DNA of 64,000 nt. Origin: Sipunculus nudus. Its lineage: Eukaryota; Annelida; Sipuncula; Golfingiida; Sipunculidae. The DNA lies in NCBI GenBank assembly GCA_026874595.1, contig CM049316.1, forward strand, positions 36,527,339 through 36,591,338, given 5' to 3'. A program made the translations under genes and the position numbers. Of the stretch, positions 37,157-49,905 are shown one piece after another. The first letter of the stretch is position 1, and each line of letters begins with the position of its first letter. The notes under the pieces are model-generated. The model was given only the letters and a program-made list of their open reading frames with translations. It searched no databases and was not told where the DNA came from.

Positions 37157-37863
37157 TGTTACGAAGACAAATTGCTCAGGGGAAAATCTTGGGCCTATCC
37201 CTATATTCGAACCCATGTCGGTGGCGCACTAGTCCGGCGAACCAACCGCTTCGCTAGCAAAGCATGCTTCACCAACGAGACAGTTCGGTCCGCTTTTATG
37301 TCACCCCGTAACATATCCCCTCTTAAGAGCGTTCTGCCATCAGAACAAGACTAATAATCAAAGGAGTCACACTTTAGTGAGCTTATTCCCTGGGCCAGAA
37401 AGTTAACCGGCTCGTTGGAGGAGCCCCCATTTTGTAACGAAGACATATCTTTTCAGGGGAAGATACAAGGCCGATCCGGGATTCGAACTCATGTCGGTGG
37501 CGCACAAGTCCGGCGTACCAACCGCTTCGCTAGAAAAGCAAGCTTCTCTAGCGAGACAGTTCGGTTCGCTTAATGTCACCCCGTAACACACACCCTCTTA
37601 AGAGCGTTCTGCTGTCAGAAAAGATTAATTATCCCAGGAGTCACACTTTGGTGAGCTTATTCCCTGGGCCACAAAGTTTACCGTCACGATGGACGAGCCC
37701 CCATTTGGTTACGAAGACAAATTTTTCAGGGAAAAGTATTTGGCCGATCCCGGATTCGAACCCATGTCAGTTACCAACAAGTCCGGCGTACCAACCGCTT
37801 CGCTAACAAAGCAAGCTTCTTTAGCGAGACAAAGTTCGGTTCGCTTTATGTCACCCCGTAACA
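37157..37863 (-). mobile_element. TRIM-like element with three LTRs (LTR-int-LTR-int-LTR)
   Basis: Three LTRs of 156-158 bp (37157-37313, 37433-37588, 37706-37863) alternate with two internal regions of about 118 bp. On the minus strand each LTR starts TGTTACGGGGTGACAT and ends CTTCGTAACA or close to it. The right-hand internal region has the 13-nt primer-site match TGGGGGCTCGTCC (minus strand, 37691-37703), complementary to a tRNA-Pro 3' end, and purine-rich GAGGGTGTG before the next LTR. The whole is bounded by TAGT at 37153-37156 and 37864-37867. There is no coding capacity, so it is non-autonomous. The tandem LTR arrangement probably arose by recombination between copies. Confidence 0.85.
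37752..37805 (-). promoter_or_regulatory. tRNA-type A and B boxes inside the LTR
   Basis: On the minus strand TAGCGAAGCGG (37795-37805) matches the RNA polymerase III A-box consensus TRGYNNARNGG, except for one change in this copy (TTAGCG). GGTTCGAATCC (37752-37762) matches the B box. The gap of 32 bp is tRNA-like. A TTTT or CTTTT run follows the B box. Equivalent boxes occur in every LTR of this family. Polymerase III transcription from the LTR is inferred. Confidence 0.6.
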
Positions 37864-37867
37864 TAGT

Positions 37868-39555
37868 AAACCTCCGAAATATTAGGGTTTAATATCAACA
37901 TTAGTCATGACAGTTCACGCTGATCGCTATTTTCATAACCTTGTGTGGCAAAAGGATAAGTGGCTTCGGTATAAAACGTCGTCATCAAAGGCTATTTCGT
38001 CGTTTTCAAGTGCGTTTGTATGAACCCTGACGTAGCTGATCCCGAGCGCTGCTGTGTGTGTAAAGAACAGATTACTTGCGGCCGACGCATAGAAATACTA
38101 CACCCGTGCATTATTTGGGCCATTGAGAACCTAGGGCCCAAAGAGGTTGGGGGAAGGGATTATTTCCTAGATGTCAAGCTTTCGTGACAGCTTCGTTCGT
38201 AGTCAATCTTTACCTAAATAAATTTATCTTCTTTAATGATTCATACCCGCATATGCATATAAAAAATTAAACCAAGAATTGGGAATCAATAACATGTCGT
38301 TCTTACTTATAGTGACCTTCAGCACCAGTCAACAGACAGAGCCATCAACAGTCCATGAACCTATCTTTGTAAAATGAAAGAAATCGGTATAAAACTGTTT
38401 TTAACGATCCTTAAAATTGAAAATGATGACCACAAGCATTTTGTGAGGGCGAAAATTTGTTCAACTGATGTCGCATATATTAGTTCATTCACCAGTACGT
38501 TAAGCTTACAGTAATGAGATCGAATCCTGATTGCCCCTGGCGGATTATGGCCCACGCAGATCTCTCACCAATATTCTTACAGTTATTAGCTAATTAATAA
38601 GGTTCAGAATCACGTCTGGGCTACCATCAGGCCAACTCGGCAGACGCCACCGTGGCAAACCTTCAAGGCCTGCAGTACTGGACTTTTAAAATGGATCCTT
38701 GCGACGTTATTAGGACCTTTTTCTGTCGTCATAATTATCTCCACTTATCCAGAGCGGGAGCTTTTAGCTGTTGGCATTCTTCTTTTTCTTTTTCTTATTA
38801 TTCTGCCACTTTTTATCCATTTTGATTGATATTTAACAAGATGTACCTTACAATGGTCTAATTAATGTGACCCAGTTTCATTGACCTTGACCTATTTTTC
38901 AAGGTCAATTGAGTAAAAACATCAAATTTTTTTTAGTGTTTCAATGTAAATTTTCTTTTCTATAAGGGATACAGACAATTGGCTAAAACGGCTATTACCA
39001 AACCTGGTTCTACACATTTCTGTGGCAAAATGTTTGATTTCACCCATGCGAAACAATATGAGATGGGTGTCCCATCACTTTTCAGTTGGCTATGTTTCGG
39101 GATGAACCATTTGATCTAGAAAGTTCTTTTTTTAACAGAGGTATGTTATTCCCGATGTACAGAGTACAGTGGTACGTTCAGTAGCGATATCTATAATAAT
39201 TTGAGAACGATTTGCAAATTACGAAAATGTGGATTGGATTTGGGGTGTGTTGAGATTCGTGACTGTCGTATGACAGTTACAAGAAATCCATGTTCTGCTA
39301 ATTGAGTCTCAATAACAGTATTCTTTTGGTACCTGCAACTGAACAGAAAGTGGAACAGTTATTGACATATTAAACATAGTGATTCTCAGATTACTGCATA
39401 AATCTTTTAAACCAAAAACACTATGCAAAATGCCTGAATTTTAAAGATTTGGTGCATGATTAAAAAACAATTTTATCTTTCATTTTCTTTTAATTTACGA
39501 TAAATATACCTATTTCATGTGTCTTTTTTTTACTTTTGTTCCAAAGACATTCTTA
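37868..39555. other. Intergenic; nuclear-receptor half-site palindrome at 38881-38908
   Basis: No gene. TTGACCTTGA (38881-38890) and TCAAGGTCAA (38899-38908) form a 10-bp perfect inverted repeat with an 8-nt spacer, and the minus strand of the left arm and spacer reads AGGTCAAGGTCA. Confidence 0.45.
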
Positions 39556-39885
39556 ACTAGAAGAATGTATACCAAGGAATGCAAGCCTCGGTCATGTGCG
39601 GTGACCCTATTGTGGGCTGCTTCCAAAACTGTGTTTGCATCGCGTCTTCGGTTCATATTCCAAGGTCTATCCCTGCATAAGTGACTTTACGTTTGTGAAT
39701 ATTCATTGATGACGTTCCCAAATTGGAATCGTGTGCCGGGTCTACACCTAAATCTTATCCATTGTTCATGAAATGCTCAAAATATTTGACGAGGTTCCGT
39801 TCATATTGCGTGAGCGTTAATGTGAACAAACACACAAACACACCAACAAGGATGAACGCATACTCTACTGGGAGAGCCAAATTAG
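39556..39885 (+). repeat. Dispersed repeat family F, copy 2
   Basis: Shares GCAAGCCTC, TTCCAAAACTGTG-TTGCAT, TTTGTGAATATTC and GATGAACGCATACTCT with 48470-48795, and the last third with 1290-1462. Confidence 0.6.
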
Positions 39886-40699
39886 AGGGGATGCAAGTTG
39901 TTGGCTCTGCCTCGGTCGCAAAACAATCTGGCGTCGGTTTGGGCTGAAGCACTGAGGCGAAGTGAAACGCACAGTCCCTCGTCCCCGGATATTACTCAGA
40001 TACAGTTCCAGTGTTTAAACCTTTAACAGATTGAAGTTGGAATACAGTGGCAGCAGGGGCCAACGTAGATAATGATGTCACACTGAGACCAATGACAACG
40101 AAGTAGTAAATGAAAAAAAAAAACAATCAACCAAATAAATATTTAATCCAAATAAAGTTTATTTTTAAATGTCACTCAAATGCCGAATATAATCAATATA
40201 TTAGGTAAAGAAACTGGCTTAAATAAAATAATGTTCGATGACTGAACGAAACAAAAGACGATTAATACTCCATATTTTAAATTGATGTCACATGAAAACA
40301 AAGAAAACGCAAAAGAGCTGGTAGAATCTCAAGATCACAGCATAAACATGACGTCATATGGGGTTGACGATAAATAGCATCTGAAAATGCAGATTTGATT
40401 CTAACTCAAAGTATTTAATGATTATGTCTGTACCATAATTAGTGGCATATGCGGTATAATACCTCTTAAATTAATATTAAGAATGTGTTATCGTGTTCCG
40501 TGTTCCGCTAGCCAACGTCTTTACCACATGCGCGCTCTCTCCACCAAAACTAGTGGCCCATTCTTGAATTCGATTACAAGATGGAGAGATCCAAGATCTA
40601 TACACATGCTAACTTTCAGCTCAATACATTGAGCCACTCCTGAGATATCCGCTGTTATTTAAAAGACACCCAGATTCAGACTGCCGGGAAAGGATTGCA
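39886..40699. other. Intergenic, nothing recognised
   Basis: No gene seen. The last ~150 bp may be the unique 5' part of the adjacent tandem-repeat element. Confidence 0.4.
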
Positions 40700-42421
40700 G
40701 GTGGTGCCACCTGTCTTTGTTATTCACAACTACATAGGTGAGGGAACAACTATGCCGGGTTACGGAAGATCAGTCCAAGGGTCTCAGAGGAGTTCTCCAG
40801 AAACACCGTTTTTGTATCACATTTTTAATTATTTCAGGGGTACTTATGAACCCGATAGCTCAGAGGATATGGGAAACAGAGACCTAATTTCAGATTTTCC
40901 ATGAAGAATTTTTCATGTAGCTCCCTAGATGTCAAGTTTGAAGATTCTAGGTTAAGTGGTTACGATTTGTGCCCTGTTACAAGATGAGGCTTTATTTGAA
41001 AGTCTCAAAATGAGAAAAAAATGCGTACAAATTAAAAAAAAAAATAGGTGGCGCCACCAGTCTGCAGGAACTGATGAAACACTCCATGGTCAATTTGAAT
41101 GCAAAAAATCATGGCCATCAGTACAATAGTTGTTCAGATACTGCAGCTTTTGTATCACATTTTTAATTATTCTTAGAAGTACTGACAAGCCCCATAGCTA
41201 GAAGGATATGGGTAACAGAGACCTAATTTCAGGTTTCCATAGAGACTTTTCATGGACCTCTCTTGATATCAAGTTAGAAGAATCCAGGTCCAGCGGTTAC
41301 AATTAACAGATGTTAACAGATGACAGCTTCTTTGAAGGTCTCAAATATATAGAAAAAAATTCGTAAATTGGAAAAAAATACAGGTGGCGCCACCAGTCTG
41401 CAGGATGTGATGGAACATTCCATGATCAATATTCATGCAAAGAATCATGATGACCAATGCAGCAGTTATTCATATACTTGAGCTTTTGTGTCAAATTTTG
41501 CATAATTCTGGGGGGTACTTCGGAGCCCCATAGATCAAAGGATATGGGTAACAGAGACCTAATTTCAGGTTTACAGGAGATTTTTCATGGCCAACCCTGC
41601 ATGTCAAGAGAGAAGATTCTAGGTCCAGTCATTATGATTTGTGCCCTGTTAACAGATGACCACATCTTAAGGTCTCACAAATAGAGAAAAACATTCGTAA
41701 AAATAGAAAAAATTCAGGTGGCGCCACAAGACTGCAGAAACTGATGAAACATTCCGTGATCAATATCCATGCAAAGATCATGGTGATTAATACAATAGTT
41801 GTTCAGATACTTGAGCTTTTGTATCAAATTTTCCATTATTCTGGGGGGTACTTCAGAACCCCATAGCCCAGAAGTTATGGGCAACAGAGACCTAATTTCA
41901 GGTTTCCACAGAGACTTTTCATGGGCCTCCTTGCAGGTCAAGTGAGAACATTCTAGGTCTAGTCGTTAGGATTTGTGCCCTGTTAACAGATGACCACAAC
42001 TTAAGAGGTCTCAAAATAGAGAAAAAAATTCGTAAAAATCGAAAAAATACAGGTGGCGCCACCAGACTGCAGAAACTGTTGAAACTCTCCATGATCAATA
42101 TCCATGCAAAAAATCATGGTGATCACTGCATTAGTTGTTCAGATAATTGAGCTTTTGTATCAAATTTTCCATTATTCTGGGAGGTAATTCGGCGCCCCAT
42201 AGCTCAAAGAATATGGGTAACAGAGACCTAATTTCAGGTTTCCAAGGAGATTTTTTATGAACATCCCAGGATGTCAAGTTACAAGATTATAGGTCCAGCA
42301 GTTACAGTTTGTGCCCTGTTAACGGACGGCCGGCCGGACGGCCAGACGGCCGGACGGACGACGGACAAAGAGTGATCGCTATAGCTCAGATGACTTACAG
42401 TCAGCTGAGCTAAAAAATGAA
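40700..42421 (+). mobile_element. Tandem-repeat element: ~335-bp units plus (ACGG)n tail
   Basis: Units each begin with the palindrome GGTGGCGCCACC or a one/two-base variant at 40700, 41047, 41383, 41717 and 42052, a spacing of 334-347 bp. Each carries GAGCTTTTGTATCA, GATATGGGTAACAGAGACC and TTTGTGCCCTGTTAACAGAT. The last unit runs into ACGG/CCGG-rich repeats (42321-42365) and then GATCGCTATAGCTCAGATG and CAGTCAGCTGAGCT. Tandem core, tetranucleotide microsatellite and short 3' end in this order recall bivalve pearl-type or Helentron-derived non-autonomous elements; that assignment is inference. Short in-repeat ORFs are not genes. Confidence 0.75.
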
Positions 42422-43422
42422 TAGGTACTGGTCATGGGCGGCAGGCAAAAGTGAAAGGAATAAACTTCTGGCTATCTAATATGGCTTCTTGCCCTGGAGG
42501 CTGAGAAAAACTACAAGAATTAATATGTCCAGAAACACATGAAAGTTAGATGGAACTGGCTTTGTCAGTGATATCAGACTATAAACCTCACCTTTTTTCT
42601 CATTCCTAAAGAAATTAATTGATAACATCAATATCTATTTCATTAATCTTCGCTTTAATTAGCCACGACGAGGTATATGAAATGATGGGAACATATTTTT
42701 CTAACCGTCTGTTCATGCCTTTCTCTTTAAATCGCTCTAACTGAATCTGATTCTTTGAATAAACGAAAACTTGATTGAAGACGGAAATATTTAAAAATAT
42801 TCTGGACTGCCATCCATCTCACTGCTAAAATCCACGGGGTTGTGACTTGTGAACGTAAGGAATTGCGAAATAGAGCCAAGCAAGAAAGGTAGATGATTAT
42901 AATTAAGAAGATGTGACTAGCGTATAATTAAATTAAAAACATTACCATGATTTCTTACTCAATTAATAAGTTCATAGCAAATTCTTTCACCATCAACTAA
43001 AACGGAAAATCTGCACAAGCGCCCTCACTACAACCAGTGCAAGCATATTAATTACAAAAAACAGTGCACCTAATAAAATTAAAGTCAACAGAAATTTAAT
43101 TAAGTCTTAACAATTAACGACTTTGTAAGTTGATAGCATTGTCTTCAAAACGGATAATGTTTCCGAAGTTGTAAAACGATCTGTAATTTATTAGAACTGT
43201 GTTCTCACAAAATATTCTTGGAAGCCATATTTACTAACAAGAGCATTTCCTAGGCTTCCCAACATGCTCTTTGTTTAACGCTCTTTTACTCTGCATTTGT
43301 TTCTCTCAATATTTGTTAGACGCAGTTTCTTCCGTCCCTTGATTATTGCAACTTGTCCAAACTCGTACCACATGGGAGTGTATCTATAGGAGGGTTGCAC
43401 TGGGGCAACGCCCACCTCTTTT
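42422..43422. other. Intergenic, nothing recognised
   Basis: AT-rich spacer with no gene signature. Confidence 0.45.
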
Positions 43423-44108
<686 letters not shown>

Positions 44109-46082
44109 TCAAGTATTATGTTGAAGGGAGTGTTTATATCGGCCTAAGTTTCCCATCGATTCCCAAACAAAGTAAACATTACTGACGGCCCAGCGGTCAC
44201 AGAATCCTAAACACGAACCCGCAATTTATATCCAGAAGCATACAAATCACTTCAGATTAGGATCCTTATTGACAACATATTGATTGGTGCAGTACCTGCA
44301 TTTGTATATCTATTATACGAAAGTATTGTCTGACAGCTTTTTATACCTGACGTGATTAAGGCATTTGTAGGTTTCCGTAAACGGGTAGCGAGGGACTATA
44401 TTATTGAATTGGAAGACTTGGTTATCGCTTCATGGCTTACACTCATGATTACATTTCGAAAACCTATATAATGCTTCCTGAAAATTCCAAAATAAACTCC
44501 CTTCAATTTAAAGATTAAGAAAACGTACGCAATTCTACCAAATCAAACAAATTTGCAAGTGGTATTGATTATATGTTGGCTTTATGAGACTATCAACAGT
44601 AATGACAAGGAAAAATCTTGTAAAATCTGATTTGCAACAAACGCATTGAACCTATGAGGACTTTTAAGTCTCTTAATGAGGCGAAGATACTATGCGTCAC
44701 TTAGTTATATGCCAAATGAGCCAGGTCTCTGAGAATGCAGCATGATAATTGTGCGCGGAATAACTGGGCACTTTACTCATAATGTCTTCTTGGAGTTCTT
44801 GAACCCTCTTCATACCCCCAAGTTTGGCTATGCCCTAGATCCCCTAATCCGCTCTGGCGTAAACTTTATGGATAATAAATAAATTAAAATGTATTTTATG
44901 TATATTTATCACACCTGGTATGTGCGTAAGATAGTGTTCCATGCATCCAATAACATTTTTTATAATGGGAAATAACCTGCTTATGGGAATTAAATGTATT
45001 ATCCACTAGCATTTCCTTTGCGGCAGGCCATTCTGACTTCGTGGGTATTCACTGCGGAATTCAAACTACAGATCTGTGCTGTCGTATCAGGTTTAACGCC
45101 TATTGCCATGGCAACACTATCTTTGTTATATAATCTACAACCTTTACACCTACGCTTTAAAACCTTGTCACAACCTGAATTTTGATTCGATTCATATTCA
45201 GACGGTTAATTATGCACCATTGTTCTGTTGGTTTTTTTTTTTATTCACGGTCGCTGTTTATACGTTCAAAACATAAACGACTGACACAATCACTGACTAT
45301 AGTCACCATAGTAAATGACCTGAATACTTTCCAGTTAAGGGAGGCATACCATTGACGGACTACTAGGTTCATCTACGTACGTAAGAAATTAGGTCCAGTT
45401 GAGCAGATCGCTCATTAGCTTTATCTTATAGCTCGAGGACTTCAGTAAGTGTGTGAGCATGCACCGAGGCCCATTTCACTAATGTTCTGTAGATACAGCT
45501 CAATTCATACCCAGCTAGTCTTGAGGTTATTGACTATATGATTGTAATCTGTCCATTACCGGGCATTTTCCGGCGGCAATGGACAGTCGTCCGAGGCCCC
45601 CTCTAGGCATGCCAAAACTGGCCTGATCTGCTCAAGAATACTGGCTAATGATTAATACACTAGGTCAGTTACAGGCTCTCTTGTCCCTTCAAGGAAGGCG
45701 TGTTTACTGATAGACATCACTGAAATGAAGAGCCCATGAGAGAATAGATTTAACAATTGTAACAATCATATAACCTTTCCCCACACGTTAGCCTTGACTT
45801 GAGATATTATAAAATATTACACTGCCACAAATTTGTTTCCATATTACGTTTGTGCAAACGCGTTTTATTCATCAATTAGCAGTGATTTTATGTAATATAA
45901 GATCAAATTAGTCATACCAATTATACATATGTATTTCCTTTCCGTCATAAGCCAAGATAGGTAATAACATTCTTACTTTATCGTGGGTCTGAGTTTTAAA
46001 GTTATAATCATGCATGAAGCCAATTAGTACTTTTTTTTCGCTAGTTAGCCTCATATGATTACATGAATGATTACATTTATTT

Positions 46083-46131
<49 letters not shown>

Positions 46132-46416
46132 AAATTTTGATATTTGTAAATATACATCCAAAGTTTAACGCAAATCATGTATGGCAGATAATATATAAAC
46201 GCAGATTTTCACGATTATAGCTCACTTTAACAGGAATGATAATGCATGATAATAATTAGTTTTTTTCTCGTAAACACAGCTCACTTTATGTAATCTGTGT
46301 TACAGCATTATTACCCTAACTCACTTGAATAACACTTGATTTTGTTTAAATGACGTTTTGCCTAAAATGCTCTGTGGTCTACGAATTGCATAAGCTGCTA
46401 TAGGAAGTTTGAGTGA
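44109..46416. other. Intergenic; (TA)n at 46087-46128
   Basis: No gene recognised. GTCCATTACCG and CGGCAATGGAC near 45555-45590 form a hairpin with one mismatch. Confidence 0.45.
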
Positions 46417-46653
46417 TTACTTACAGTGCATCAGTAGCCCTCTATAGATCCCAGTCACCAGATGTAGCTGTGTGGAATGCCGATCAAGCAGCGAGCGACT
46501 GCTTAGAGATCCCCTCCGTAGCCGACAGTGACTGCAGTTGAAATGACCAAGACCTCGGGGGGCCCACGCTCGCTGTGGTCGTGAGCGCATGCGTGTTCCT
46601 GTGAGCTTGTTACATACGCCACCAAGAACGTATATTATTATGCTGGTAAACAC
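46417..46653 (-). other. GC-richer block, possible 5' exon
   Basis: This block is clearly richer in G+C and CpG than its surroundings. On the minus strand it ends near 46428 in ACTGTAAGTAAT, a good donor-like sequence. The 78-codon ORF has no recognisable domain. A non-coding first exon or promoter is possible, but no downstream exon was identified. Confidence 0.2.
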
Positions 46654-46949
46654 CAGTGCTAATTCGTCACATATTATATTATAGGTACAAATGTGTTATA
46701 AGCTAACATGTGAATAATAGCATTTCTTACACATATGGTCACCTTTTGACGATATTGAAATAACTCTTTAATTAATTGCGTTGGCGTGCTTCTTCCTCAC
46801 ACTTAGTTATTTACAGTCATAGGAGTAATGATATAAGCACTCAAAGACTGTACACATCCGCCCACCTCTCCATTGAACTCTATCAATAATTTAAATAAAC
46901 ACGCAAAGCTGTTTGACAATGTTTACATAAGAGAAACAGTGACGGAAGG

Positions 46950-47010
46950 CGAACCCTGGTGGTTAGAGCGGTGAACCCCAAAGCGGATGGTCCCCACTTC
47001 GAACCCCACA
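46950..47010 (+). mobile_element. tRNA-derived SINE head
   Basis: TGGTGGTTAGAGCGG (46957-46971) fits an A box and ACTTCGAACCCC (46996-47007) a B box. The stems of a functional tRNA are not formed. Confidence 0.5.
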
Positions 47011-47372
47011 AGAGACCGAACGACAAATGAAGAACTCTTGATATAGCCTTTGAATCTTATGTCTGAACGACAGGTCAATATGTTTTCCATTATTCCTAGA
47101 CCAGTACATATTAACCGGAAATCCAAGAGTGTTAGAAAAAAAAATATCATATACATGTAATTACCTTTACTCTTTTAACAGACAGTGCATCTTATATACC
47201 ATATACCTTCCAATCCCTTCAGTATTTATAGTCGATTCCTACATTCAAATATGGAACCATTTCATTACACATCGACATATTATTTTTTTTGTAATCATAT
47301 ACATGTGAAATTTAAACAGGTATTTCCTTGAAATGTGAAAAAAATGATTATTGTTACATGTGCACTTTTTAT

Positions 47373-48064
47373 TGTGTGACACGGGAGTAACTCGTGTTGT
47401 AGCGCCGGTGTCTGGCCGCGTATTGCATTCTCTGTTTAATCCGTACTGGATGAACTCTTGTTGTAATGCTATCTTGAGGCTTTCTCGCCTGGCGGAGCTC
47501 ACGTGTGAACCTTAATATGTAGAGACACAGCGATGTTTTTCCAGATGATTCCTGTAACGCGTGTTTACTGTGTGTTGTGTTAGATATTTTGGGCTGTTCG
47601 AGAAGTGGAAAATTCTCGACTTAGGGTGAGAAGTTATAAATAGGGGGCTGTGTTTTAAACCGAGGGAGAGGAGAGAAGATTCCAACGGACGCAGACGTGT
47701 GGGACCTATCCGATTATCCAGTAATTTCAGGGATTCTACTATTACTAACTCTATATAATTTAATGCTGCCTGCCTTAAGTTTACTTTCTGGATTGTTACA
47801 AGAGCTTTACATTGGACTGTTATTCTCCGAGAGGATCGGTGTGGACTTTTCATCCGGCATATACATTTAAAAGGACTTATCGTTGTGACAGTGGGGTGGT
47901 GGTATGCAGGTACTGTGCACTTTGTTTATTAGGTTGTGTGATTATATTGATTTGATGTTATACTGTATTTTTACTGTGTAATGTATTGATTTAGTGTTTT
48001 GTAATGTTAGGGTTGTTTTAAGTATAAATTATAGTTATTTGTTAACAAAAAAAAAAAAAAAAAA
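47373..48064 (+). mobile_element. LTR-like or retroposed block with TATA box and poly(A)
   Basis: Begins TGTGTGACACGGGAGTAACTC, has TATAAATAG at 47635-47643 with TCGAGAA/TTCTCGA inverted half-sites about 25-40 bp upstream, and ends GTTAACA followed by ~21 A (48044-48064). TG...CA ends with an internal TATA suggest a solo LTR. A terminal A run suggests retroposition of a transcript. Neither is proven: no target duplication or second copy is visible. Confidence 0.35.
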
Positions 48065-48194
48065 ACTGACTTCTTTTTTCATTCCCCTAGACATTTCACG
48101 CTGCCTGGTGTTACAGAATCTGATTTTGTTTATCTCAATTGCAAAATTTGTGTTCATCACGCATACGTGATCTGTTCATATTAGGTTCCGTAAA

Positions 48195-48310
48195 ATTATG
48201 AAGTTTGCCAGTTGAGACAAGTAGTCCCGGCCGTCCCACAATGCCCAAACAGAAGAAGTTCGTTTCGGTCAGAAAGAACATCTGGCGAAAGGCTGTACTT
48301 GGCCCTGTGC
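48195..48310 (+). repeat. Dispersed repeat family D, fragment
   Basis: GAGACAAGTAGTCCCGGCCG and CAAACAGAAGAA..CGTTT match the right half of the repeat at 11.1-11.8 kb and 60.5-61.0 kb. Confidence 0.6.
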
Positions 48311-48469
48311 CAGCCCTGGTGTAGAAACACTGAAATATGCCGCCATACAATGCAGCGGGTAAAATATGATTTATTTATGATCAGCTTGGATATTTAAATA
48401 CGCGAAGGTACAAAATTGTTACTGACAAAATATCCGCAACAATGATAAATATAAATCTTCTTTCTAAGG

Positions 48470-48795
48470 AAGGCAAGCCTCTGGCATATAAGAGATCCTT
48501 ATTGTTGGATGCTCCCAAAACCGTGCTTGCATTCACTAATTCGGTCCATATTTTCATGTACATTTGTGCTTAAATGACTCTACATTTGTGAATATTCCTC
48601 AATTCGAATTCGGACCCTGTTCTGGATCCGAACCAAAATTTGACCGATTTTCCACAGGCCCATTCCAAAAACGCCTTGAAAGGTGCATTGAAGTTCCATT
48701 CATTATTGCATGAGTTTTGTTGAAAACAATTACAAAAATCACAATAACGAACGGGAATGAAAACATACCCTCCAACAAATGTCCCTTTTAAACGA
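48470..48795 (+). repeat. Dispersed repeat family F, copy 3
   Basis: Shares order and motifs with 39556-39885 (GCAAGCCTC, GCTCCCAAAACCGTG, TTTGTGAATATTC, a GTTCCATTCAT block and ACGAACGGGAATGAA..CATACCCTCC). Confidence 0.6.
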
Positions 48796-49905
48796 GAAAA
48801 GGATCATATTGTGTTATAAAACCACTAAACTAAGAATACATGCGAATTCGAATAAAATGTCGCCCATAGGAAGGCATTTAAAGACATTTCGTCGCTGAAT
48901 TCGGCTATACATAAGGCTTATAGCTCTCTAGAGGTGATGCCGAGCCAGTCAGGTGGTTTCAGGTCACAGAAACTCGCTGCTCGCAGATGCTCCTTAATTG
49001 ACTTTTCACGTTTTTAATGAACGCAGACTTAGTTTTCGTGAATGGTTTTAGATGCCTTGACATTGATATCGCGTGCTGCTGTTCCCTTCCGTGATTCACT
49101 CTCTAGTAAAGAAGGTAAAAAACTCACAAACGAGTCATGTACATGCCTGAATTGTTTTACACTTAGTATACATTCATGGTTACTTATTGCCCTCATTTGA
49201 TAGATCACGCCTTTACTTGAAATGATGAACTGAAATTGGACAAAATAAAAAAAAAATTACTTCTCCCATAATTCATGTATTACAGGTATTATTAAATTTT
49301 AGAAATAATTTGCGTAGCTAATTATATACTGTTGCAGTCGGAACTGTAGCTGTATGCGTATGTCTGTACGTTATGTATAATAAGATAACAGCTGGATGAT
49401 TATAAAGCGTTCGGCTAAGTAATGCTGGTTTATTTTAAAGGTACATCAAGGTGAAGAGGGTTTGCTAATATAGAATTCAATATATTGTCCCACCAAACCA
49501 AACGCAAGGTATTTTAGACGTCTTCGGAACCCAAAGCTGAAAGTCAGCCCTCAAGAGACAGTATGCTCGCCTACATGATGAGATTTTACCGTGTGGTTAA
49601 AGCGGTTTGGTCACAAAGAAAGCAGTCTCCAAAACGATTACTGTTTGACCAAATCCTGACAGGTCTAGAATCCCAAGGTACGCGCAGGAAGACTGTCAAA
49701 TGTCCAATCAACGTGTCACTGAGATAGACTGGCACTGGGGATATACAGTGGACAGGCCAGCTGTAAACGGATCAAACTGCGGCGCAAACATCATACATAA
49801 AGCGATTCATCTACGGACGGTGATAATGAAGACAGGTTGCCCGCTGAAAATGCTTGAACCAGCTGAAGGGGATTGCATTCACGAGTACCGTTCCTCGATC
49901 TTGTC
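48796..49905. other. Intergenic, nothing recognised
   Basis: An ORF at 49700-49918 has a protein-like composition but no recognisable domain, and it runs into the 629-bp repeat. Confidence 0.4.

Noticed and set aside
37157-37863. tRNA genes suggested by A and B boxes
   Set aside because: Anticodon and acceptor stems do not pair and the boxes lie inside LTRs flanked by primer site and target duplication.
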